Shown here piece by piece: positions 58,095-64,000 of a stretch of DNA of 64,000 nt. Each line of letters begins with the position of its first letter. Positions within the stretch are counted from its first letter, which is position 1. This DNA comes from JAPXLN01 sp033809515 (lineage in GTDB: Bacteria; Bacillota; Sulfobacillia; Fermentithermobacillales; Fermentithermobacillaceae). Where the stretch lies: the NCBI GenBank assembly GCA_033809515.1, contig JAPXLN010000002.1, forward strand, positions 62,001 to 126,000, read 5' to 3'. The notes beneath the pieces were generated by a model. The model was not told the DNA's origin. It was given only the letters and a program-made list of their open reading frames with translations, and did no database searches. The position numbers and the translations under genes are program-made.

Positions 58095-59189
58095 ATGTTA
58101 TCCCAGGCAGTTTTGGAGAACTCTTCTGTCTGTAGAGAACCCCGGTTGCATGCCTCACGCCGGCAAACAGGGTGCGAAGGAGCATTTGGATGGATTATGA
58201 CAATGCTCCTCGCCAAGGTGGGAATTCCGGGGCAGGTGGGGCCGGCAGGACAGGATGCCCCTTCCCCGGCAATGCAGTCAGAAGCCGGGAACAGCGGGCT
58301 TTCCGCAGCCGGGCAAGGTGTCTCACGCGCCCTCTTAGGGGCGACTGAAGTCTCCTGTGAGGTGACCGCCGCCTTTGAGACGGGTTACCTAGAAGGGCTG
58401 ACTTTTCCGGGCGAAACGGCGCCCGTGTTTACCTCACCTGGTTTTCCTGTACAGACCGTGGATGCTCACCGGGGTCAAGAAGCTCATGCATCCATTCCGG
58501 AAGAGCCGGGTTTCGCTCAGGTTCTGTTCAGTGACATTCCGGTAAGTGCGCCGCCTGTGAAACCTGAGACCGGACAGATTGAACCCCACGAGCCCAATCT
58601 GCTGGCAGCCCCTGTAGATGCTTCTGAAGAAAGCCTGGCACCTGAAGGCCGCCGGGAAAAGATGTTTGACGCAGGCAAGCTTCCAGGCGAGCTTCCAGGC
58701 AAGCTTCCAGGCGGGGCCGGAACTCCTGAGGCTGTATTCCTTGCGCCCCCGCCTAGGGCCGACCATGTCAAAGAAGCCTTTCACCTGGACAGGCCCGGTG
58801 AGATCGCAAGGTTCCTGATGGAGAAGTCGTGGGAGAACTTGCCAAAGACTGTTGAGCTGAGAGTGGAACCTGCAGGATTTGGCCGGCTCAAGGTCCTTCT
58901 CTCTCAGAGAGGTGAGGAAGTCACTGTGAAGTTTGTAGTTCCTTCATATGACGCCCGCAGAATCCTGGAGTCTGGCGCAGGAGAACTCCGGCACGCTTTG
59001 AACCAGCATGGACTCATGCTTGCAGGTTTTGGTGTAGATGGACGGGAACAGCCGCCTCCCAAGAGTTCAGGCAGAAGCTACTCTGGAAAAGCATGGCCTG
59101 CAGGCGAAAGGCCCTTTTTGGGCATAGCAGGAGGGCACAAGCTTGACTTCCCAACCCTGAAGAGAGGCGTCTTTGATTGTCTGGCATAG
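58095..59189 (+). CDS. fliK: Flagellar hook-length control protein FliK
   Basis: 364 residues from ATG 58095; a later ATG at 58197 (MTMLLAKVG) is a possible start. The N-terminal 230 residues are Pro/Gly/Ala/Glu-rich and unstructured, including three 12-base repeats at 58677-58712 giving a (K/E)LPG ladder. The C-terminal Flg_hook domain (about 245-330) has VELRVEPAGFGRLKVLLSQR and ARRILESGAGELRHALNQHG. FliK measures hook length and switches export specificity. Confidence 0.9.
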   Translation: MLSQAVLENSSVCREPRLHASRRQTGCEGAFGWIMTMLLAKVGIPGQVGPAGQDAPSPAMQSEAGNSGLSAAGQGVSRALLGATEVSCEVTAAFETGYLEGLTFPGETAPVFTSPGFPVQTVDAHRGQEAHASIPEEPGFAQVLFSDIPVSAPPVKPETGQIEPHEPNLLAAPVDASEESLAPEGRREKMFDAGKLPGELPGKLPGGAGTPEAVFLAPPPRADHVKEAFHLDRPGEIARFLMEKSWENLPKTVELRVEPAGFGRLKVLLSQRGEEVTVKFVVPSYDARRILESGAGELRHALNQHGLMLAGFGVDGREQPPPKSSGRSYSGKAWPAGERPFLGIAGGHKLDFPTLKRGVFDCLA

Positions 59190-59204
59190 AAGGAGGGAGG
59201 ATAT

Positions 59205-59654
59205 TTGCTTTACGGTATTGCCGGAAACGCGAGCTCATCCTTTGGGTCCCGTGAGGCCGCACCTGGACCTCAGAGTGAGCTTCAGGAGCAGTTCATGCAA
59301 ATAATGCTGGCCCAACTCAGGCACCAAGATCCCATGGAACCCATGAAGGAGCAGGAGTTCTTTGCCCAACTGGCTCAATGTGCGGTAGTTTCGGAGGTTC
59401 AGACCCTGAACCGCGATCTGACACGTGCAGTGTCTGCGCTTCTATATGGCCTGGAAAGCCAGCGCCTTATGGGAGCTGCTTCTATCATCGGCAGGCACTG
59501 TGAGTGGCAAGAGGGAGCCTGCTTGTACGAAGGCACCGTTGAGGCAGTGATGTACAAGGATTGCAGGGTGTTCCTGAGGTCCGGGGAGTGGGAGTTTCCG
59601 GTGGAGCACCTTACTTTTGTGGGAGGAGTCGAACATGGAGATACGGACAGTTGA
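59205..59654 (+). CDS. flgD: Flagellar hook scaffolding protein FlgD
   Basis: 149 residues, TTG after GGAGGGAGGATA. The cap-protein motif is FMQIMLAQLRHQDPMEPMKE followed by EFFAQLAQCAVVSEVQTLNR. The C-terminal domain is short, ending after the small beta module, as in many Bacillota FlgD. It caps the growing hook. Confidence 0.95.
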   Translation: MLYGIAGNASSSFGSREAAPGPQSELQEQFMQIMLAQLRHQDPMEPMKEQEFFAQLAQCAVVSEVQTLNRDLTRAVSALLYGLESQRLMGAASIIGRHCEWQEGACLYEGTVEAVMYKDCRVFLRSGEWEFPVEHLTFVGGVEHGDTDS

Positions 59655-60027
59655 CCAGGATTTGAGAGTAGGCCGCCCAACCGGCGGACAGTCTCGGGTT
59701 AGGGGTGATAGGGGCAAGCCCCAGGATGCATCTTTTGCCAGAACCTTGGCAGAGGCCCAGGAAGCTGCATCGATAAAGTTCTCTCGACACGCAGAATCGC
59801 GCATGCGGTCCTGGGGCCAGGAACTCGGGCAGGAGCGAATAGCTCGTCTTGAGGGTGCAGTTGACGCAGCCCTTGCCAAAGGAAGCAGGACTGCCCTGGT
59901 GCTCATGAAGGATGTGGCCTTCGTGGTAGCTCCTCAGACCAGAACTGTAGTCACTGTAGTTCCCGAAGAGCGTATGAAAGACAACGTGTTTACGTCAATA
60001 GACAGCGCTGTGATCCTAGACAACTGA
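59635..60027 (+). CDS. Flagellar operon protein (TIGR02530 / Flg_new family)
   Basis: 130 residues from ATG 59635, 6 bases after GGGAGGAG, inside the end of flgD. The motif FSRHAESRMRSWGQELGQER then LEGAVDAALAKGSRTALVLM is characteristic of the small proteins found between flgD and flgE in Bacillota. Function is not established; related to FlbD-era hook assembly genes by position only. Confidence 0.88.
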   Translation: MEIRTVDQDLRVGRPTGGQSRVRGDRGKPQDASFARTLAEAQEAASIKFSRHAESRMRSWGQELGQERIARLEGAVDAALAKGSRTALVLMKDVAFVVAPQTRTVVTVVPEERMKDNVFTSIDSAVILDN

Positions 60028-60132
60028 CTTTCCGCGGTTGTTCGGGCCGGACCCTTTCAGGGAGGCCATGCGCTTCGGAACGGACGAAGAAGCGCCGGAA
60101 TCGGGAGAATAGAAAGGGGAGTATCACCAAGT

Positions 60133-61398
60133 ATGATGCGTTCGCTTTTCAGTGCTGTGTCGGGTCTTCGGACTCACCAGACCAGGATGGACGTGATTGG
60201 AAACAACGTTGCAAACGTGAATACGCCTGGTTTTAAGGCAAGTCGCGTAACGTTTCAGGAAGTGTTCAGCCAGACTTTGCGAGGAGCCAGTTCTCCCTCT
60301 GACCTGAGTTTGACCCAAAGGGGCGGCATGAACCCTTTGCAGGTAGGTCTTGGGGTTAATGTGGCAGGGATCGATACAAGTCACACGCCGGGCAACCTTC
60401 AGCCAACTTCACGTACGACCGATGTTGCCATAGAAGGTCAAGGGTTCTTCCTTGTAAGAGAAGGAGGGATAAATGCGTTCACACGGGTGGGCGCATTTGA
60501 TACCGATGGAGACGGTGTTTTGGTAGACGCAGAGGGACGGAAGGTTCTTGGATGGATGGCAGACTCCGGCGGCATGCTCCCGTCTGATAGGTCTTCGCCC
60601 AGTCTCCTGAGCCCCATAAGGATAGCTATCGGTTCCAATATGCCCGCATCGGCAACTACCGGAATCAGATGGGAGAAGAACCTCAACACCGCAGCTGAAG
60701 ATGGTTTTGTGAAGACATCTCCGGTGACCGTATACGACTCACAAGGTCGATCCCATACGATCACCGTGTTGTTCACAAAGGCTTCCACACATAACCAGTG
60801 GAACTGGGAAGCTGTCTTTCAGGGGGCGTCCCTGGGAAGAGGATTGCTGGAGTTCGATTCCAGCGGACGCTTCGTGGAGAACAGAGGCCCGAATCCGGGC
60901 GATCCTCCTGAAGCTCCTGAGTTTGTGCTGGATATTCTGCCGGGAGTAGACCCAATTCATGTGACACTGGACTTTGGCGCCGTAACCCAGGTTGCCGGTC
61001 CGACTACTGTAGACGCTCCGACCGTCGATGGATGCCCTTCGGGTTCTCTTGAGTCATATACCTTTGATTCCAAGGGTGTTATAACCGGATTCTACTCCAA
61101 CGGACAGACACGGGTTCTGGGACAGCTGGCCCTGGCTAACTTTGCCAACCCGGGAGGGCTTCAAAAGGTTGGAAAGAGCTTGTTCCACGAGTCCAACAAC
61201 TCGGGAAGGCCCGAGATCGGTGAGGCGGGCACCTCAGGCCGGGGTATGGTAGCGCCCAGTTCTCTGGAGATGTCTAACGTAGACCTTGCGGAGGAGTTTA
61301 CCCAGATGATCGTAACACAACGAGGGTTTCAGGCTAACTCGAGGATTATCACTGTGGCTGACGAGCTTCTTCAGGAGCTTGTCAACCTCAAAAGATAG
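60133..61398 (+). CDS. flgE: Flagellar hook protein FlgE
   Basis: 421 residues, start at ATG 60133 or 60136 after AAAGGGGAG. The N-terminal rod/hook signature MRSLFSAVSGLRTHQTRMDV with GNNVANVNTPGFKASRVTF, central hook domains, and the C-terminal EFTQMIVTQRGFQANSRIIT are all complete. Polymerises into the hook outside the cell. It is followed by an elongated hairpin before motA. Confidence 0.96.
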   Translation: MMRSLFSAVSGLRTHQTRMDVIGNNVANVNTPGFKASRVTFQEVFSQTLRGASSPSDLSLTQRGGMNPLQVGLGVNVAGIDTSHTPGNLQPTSRTTDVAIEGQGFFLVREGGINAFTRVGAFDTDGDGVLVDAEGRKVLGWMADSGGMLPSDRSSPSLLSPIRIAIGSNMPASATTGIRWEKNLNTAAEDGFVKTSPVTVYDSQGRSHTITVLFTKASTHNQWNWEAVFQGASLGRGLLEFDSSGRFVENRGPNPGDPPEAPEFVLDILPGVDPIHVTLDFGAVTQVAGPTTVDAPTVDGCPSGSLESYTFDSKGVITGFYSNGQTRVLGQLALANFANPGGLQKVGKSLFHESNNSGRPEIGEAGTSGRGMVAPSSLEMSNVDLAEEFTQMIVTQRGFQANSRIITVADELLQELVNLKR

Positions 61399-61416
61399 AG
61401 GCATCACGTAAAAAGG

Positions 61417-61472
61417 CCCGGCAGGGAAGTTAACCTTGTTGATACCATCAAGCGAGGTTTCTTCCTGCCGGG
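61417..61472 (+). other. Elongated intercistronic hairpin between flgE and motA
   Basis: CCCGGCAGG (61417-61425) pairs with CCTGCCGGG (61464-61472). Inside, AACCT/AGGTT (61432-61436 with 61455-61459) and TTGAT/ATCAA (61439-61443 with 61447-61451) extend the stem. No T-run follows. It may be an attenuating or mRNA-protecting element that sets motAB level relative to flgE. Confidence 0.6.
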
Positions 61473-61496
61473 CAGCGGAAAACGGAGGTTTCTCTC

Positions 61497-62309
61497 TTGG
61501 ACAGAGCAACAGTACTCGGCCTGGTATCTGGCTTTGGTATTGTGCTTTTGGGCATGGCTCAGGGAGGGAGTCTGAAGGCCTTTTGGGATGTGTCGTCAAT
61601 TTTCATTACTGTGGGAGGCACTCTGACTGCAACTCTGATGAGCTATTCAATGAGTACATTCCTGGAAGTGCTCAAGATTGCCGGCAAAGCTTTTCGAAAA
61701 CAGGAGACAGACGTTGCCGAGACAATTAACACCCTAGTGAAGTTTGCCGATAAGGCCAGGCGTGAAGGGCTCTTGGCGCTGGATGAAGATGCTGAAGTGC
61801 TTGAGGACCCTTTTCTTCAGAAAGGCATACGTCTGGTAGTTGACGGTACAACCCAGGAGCTGGTCAGGAACATCCTTGAGACTGAGGTGACCTTTGTCTC
61901 CGAACGACACCGGATGGGGCAAAGCGTGTTCGAAACTATGGGAGCCTTTGCTCCTGCCTTCGGTATGCTGGGTACCCTCATCGGTCTGATTCAGATGCTA
62001 CTTGCCCTGGATAACCCGGAACAGATAGGGCCGGGCATGGCCGTTGCCCTGGTTACGACCTTCTATGGCTCGATTCTGTCGAATCTGGTGTTTCTCCCAA
62101 TAGCCAATAAACTCAAAGACAACGATGCCCGGGAGGTTTTCGTTAAGGAAGCTATTATTGAAGGGATTCTGTCAATACAGGCCGGTGACAACCCAAGGGT
62201 TGTACAGGAGAAGCTGAGGTCTTTTTTGCCGCCCAAGGAAAGGGAGAGGATTACCGTACCTACGAGACAGAGGGAGGCACAGCAAAGTGGCGCGCAGGCG
62301 GGTTCGTAG
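61497..62309 (+). CDS. motA: Flagellar motor stator protein MotA
   Basis: 270 residues, TTG after GGAGG. Four hydrophobic segments (about 5-22, 30-52, 147-168, 180-203). The conserved stretch FAPAFGMLGTLIGLIQML includes the Pro that couples ion flow to rotation, and the cytoplasmic loop (about 75-140) holds the FliG-facing charged residues. MotA/PomA types are not separable here, so the coupling ion is open. Overlaps motB by 23 bases. Confidence 0.94.
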   Translation: MDRATVLGLVSGFGIVLLGMAQGGSLKAFWDVSSIFITVGGTLTATLMSYSMSTFLEVLKIAGKAFRKQETDVAETINTLVKFADKARREGLLALDEDAEVLEDPFLQKGIRLVVDGTTQELVRNILETEVTFVSERHRMGQSVFETMGAFAPAFGMLGTLIGLIQMLLALDNPEQIGPGMAVALVTTFYGSILSNLVFLPIANKLKDNDAREVFVKEAIIEGILSIQAGDNPRVVQEKLRSFLPPKERERITVPTRQREAQQSGAQAGS

Positions 62310-63027
62310 AGAGGACCCACCCAGAAATGTATCATGGATAAATACCTACGCCGATATGGTCACACTGCTGATGACCTTCTTTATCCTCTTATTCTCCATG
62401 TCTGCGGTCAACGCCAGGAAGTTCGAGGCTGTCCTCAGTTCGCTGCAGGGCGCCTTCGGAATCCTTGATGGGGCACAACATGGTCCTCCTGCGCCAGGTC
62501 CGGTGGACCCTGACACCCTTGATCCTGAGCTGAGCCTTATCGCTCAGGAGATTGCACGTCTTGAGCTTATGGCTGAGAAGCTCCGTCAGGAGCTTGAGGA
62601 AATGGGTCTCGCAGGGAAGGTCTCCCTGGAGATGGAGGAGCGAGGGCTGGTCATAAGGTTCGCCGATTCGGTCCTCTTTGACGTGGGAAGCGCAGATATC
62701 AGAGAAGAAGGCCGGGACATCCTGACACAGGTTGTGAATCTTCTTGAATCCATAGACAACAGTGTGAGAATAGAAGGCCACACAGACAACTGGCCCATAA
62801 GCACAGAACGCTTCCCCTCTAACTGGGAATTGTCCACTGGCCGCGCCGCAAGCGTAATAAGGTTTTTCCTGTACAACTCAGAGATAGATCCCGGGAGGTT
62901 ACAGGCTGCAGGTTACGGTGAGCATCATCCCATTGCCTCCAATGATACACCGGAAGGGAGACAGAGAAACCGCAGGGTGGATGTGGTCATTTTGAGAGCG
63001 TCATTGTCCAGGATGGAACCGCCTTAA
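62287..63027 (+). CDS. motB: Flagellar motor stator protein MotB
   Basis: 246 residues, GTG after GGGAGG. A single membrane helix, WINTYADMVTLLMTFFILLF, carries the ion-binding Asp at residue 23. The plug segment and a helix follow, then an OmpA-like peptidoglycan-binding domain (about 125-243) with DVGSADI, IEGHTDNWP and NWELSTGRAASV. It anchors the stator to the wall. Confidence 0.95.
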   Translation: MARRRVRREDPPRNVSWINTYADMVTLLMTFFILLFSMSAVNARKFEAVLSSLQGAFGILDGAQHGPPAPGPVDPDTLDPELSLIAQEIARLELMAEKLRQELEEMGLAGKVSLEMEERGLVIRFADSVLFDVGSADIREEGRDILTQVVNLLESIDNSVRIEGHTDNWPISTERFPSNWELSTGRAASVIRFFLYNSEIDPGRLQAAGYGEHHPIASNDTPEGRQRNRRVDVVILRASLSRMEPP

Positions 63028-63070
63028 CTATGCTTCTGGGGTGTCTCGCCTCTATGGGGAAGCGGGAGTT

Positions 63071-63508
63071 GTGAAGGAGGTGCTCAAAGCGAAGAAAGTA
63101 TTGGCGTTGGCAATTGCCGTGATAGTCGTGTGCGCGTCAGGGTACGTAGCTGCTGCCAAAGTCTGGGGTTTCTCTATTCTTGGCCTTGCTGCAGAACCCG
63201 GCGACCAACGACCGCAGAAAACTTGTGTCATCAGCCTGGGACAGTTCACAACAAACCTGGTGGATTACGGAAGGTTTGTTCGCGTCACTGTAGACCTTGA
63301 GATCTATTCTTCAAAGGCCCAGGAAATCACGGGGATGGTCAGTGAACTGAAGACAGACATATACGCGCTTCTCAGGTCAAAAAGCTATGCAGAGCTTGGC
63401 GGGGAAAGCGGTCTTCGCGCCCTCCAGCGGGATATGCGCGAGATTCTCTCGCGAAAGTGTCCGGGTGCTGTATCAAATGTATATTTCGCAGAGTTTTTGA
63501 TTCAATAG
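63071..63508 (+). CDS. fliL: Flagellar basal-body-associated protein FliL
   Basis: 145 residues from GTG 63071 after AAGCGGGAG; GTG 63041 is an alternative without a site. One N-terminal helix (about 8-30), then SLGQFTTNLVDYGRFVRVTVDLE, the FliL pattern, ending VSNVYFAEFLIQ. FliL surrounds the stator and supports high torque. Its place between motB and fliM is standard. Confidence 0.9.
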   Translation: MKEVLKAKKVLALAIAVIVVCASGYVAAAKVWGFSILGLAAEPGDQRPQKTCVISLGQFTTNLVDYGRFVRVTVDLEIYSSKAQEITGMVSELKTDIYALLRSKSYAELGGESGLRALQRDMREILSRKCPGAVSNVYFAEFLIQ

Positions 63509-63544
63509 GTTTCCGTCGCGTTTGCAGTCAGGGGGGGATTAGTC

Positions 63545-64000
63545 TTGGCACTCACACAGAAAGAGATAGATGCGCTCATAGATTCGGTGTTGAAGCGTCA
63601 AACCGGGGATAAGCTTCAAGTAGCTCAGGGCCGGTTACGTGTATATGACTTTAGGAGGCCTGACAAGTTCTCCAAGGATCACTTGCGAGGCGCACAGCTC
63701 ATTTTCGACAGCTTCTGCAGGCAGACCACCTCGTACTTTTCCGGCCTGTTTAGAATGGCCGTTCACGTTGAGGTGGAATCTATTGACCAGCTTACATACG
63801 CCGAGTTTTCCAGGGAATTGTCAAACCCGTGCTGTGTCGCTATCGTCAAATTGGGGGATCTTCCGTCAAGCATGCTGGTTAACGCGCACTTGCGGGTCAT
63901 GTTGCCCATGCTCGACAGGCTGTGCGGCGGAGAAGGCAACTCACCGGGCTTCTCAAGGACACTTACAGAGATAGAGATCTCTATGGCCCGGCGCATACTC
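63545..64000 (+). CDS. fliM: Flagellar motor switch protein FliM, N-terminal part (cut by window end)
   Basis: Open to the window end: 152 codons from TTG 63545, preceded by GGGGGGGATTAG. The start ALTQKEIDALIDSVLK is the CheY-binding peptide of FliM (consensus LSQxEIDALL). YDFRRPDKFSKDHLRGAQLI and FDSFCRQTTSYFSGLFRM follow, typical of FliM middle domain entry. It forms the C-ring with FliG and FliN. The remaining half lies beyond the window. Confidence 0.93.
   Translation, partial: MALTQKEIDALIDSVLKRQTGDKLQVAQGRLRVYDFRRPDKFSKDHLRGAQLIFDSFCRQTTSYFSGLFRMAVHVEVESIDQLTYAEFSRELSNPCCVAIVKLGDLPSSMLVNAHLRVMLPMLDRLCGGEGNSPGFSRTLTEIEISMARRIL

Overview
The window looks like one contiguous chromosomal stretch of a spore-forming, flagellated Bacillota (Firmicutes) bacterium, probably of a clostridial or deep-branching lineage. 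Supporting genes are sigK with its pro-sequence, a GerA-type germinant receptor operon, sleB-ypeB, CotF-like coat proteins, an RsfA-like regulator, codY, ireB, and the order dprA-topA-xerC-hslV-hslU-codY-flgB known from Bacillus. GC content is moderate by eye (roughly 50-55 %). Shine-Dalgarno sites are strong and an unusually large share of genes start with TTG or GTG. An archaeal-type fructose-bisphosphate aldolase/phosphatase and two aldo/keto reductases fused to 2x[4Fe-4S] ferredoxin modules hint at an anaerobic, possibly thermophilic life; that is inference. No tRNA, rRNA, CRISPR array, transposase or prophage was seen.

Layout. 1-2.4 kb: the end of a Tad/Flp pilus operon (tadB end, tadC, flp, tadE, tadG-like). 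2.4-4.4 kb, minus strand: a methyltransferase and a GT4 glycosyltransferase. 4.6-8.1 kb: AKR-ferredoxin protein, then a SAM-I riboswitch with terminator controlling metNIQ. 8.2-19.6 kb: proS-alaS-ireB, four inserted genes (membrane aminopropyltransferase-like protein, rhomboid protease, FBP aldolase/phosphatase, second AKR-ferredoxin protein), then ruvX-DUF1292-mltG. 19.7-22.7 kb: spore genes sleB, ypeB and two coat proteins, one with three near-identical 39-residue repeats. 22.7-27.5 kb: sugar nucleotide and glycogen genes galT, glgA, a GT4 enzyme and galU. 27.6-32.3 kb: RsfA-like regulator, a class B penicillin-binding protein homologue that has lost its active-site motifs, sigK, yqeG, a LuxR-type regulator with degenerate receiver, and an unlisted 57-residue two-helix membrane protein. 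32.4-40.2 kb: trpS, MATE exporter, cysS, comM/yifB, yraN, meso-diaminopimelate dehydrogenase, rnhB. 40.2-44.4 kb, minus strand: gerA-gerB-gerC. 44.5-51.4 kb: dprA, topA, xerC, hslV, hslU, codY. 51.5-64 kb: a cyclic-di-GMP-I riboswitch with terminator, then the flagellar operon flgB-flgC-fliE-fliF-fliG-fliH-fliI-fliJ-fliK-flgD-Flg_new-flgE-motA-motB-fliL-fliM (cut by the window end).

Themes. Two metabolite-sensing RNAs sit ahead of the operons they would control: SAM for methionine import and c-di-GMP for motility. Spore formation, coat and germination genes are spread over three clusters. The most unusual item is the catalytically degenerate PBP (28247-29833) directly downstream of the RsfA-like gene and upstream of sigK, which suggests a non-enzymatic spore-envelope role.
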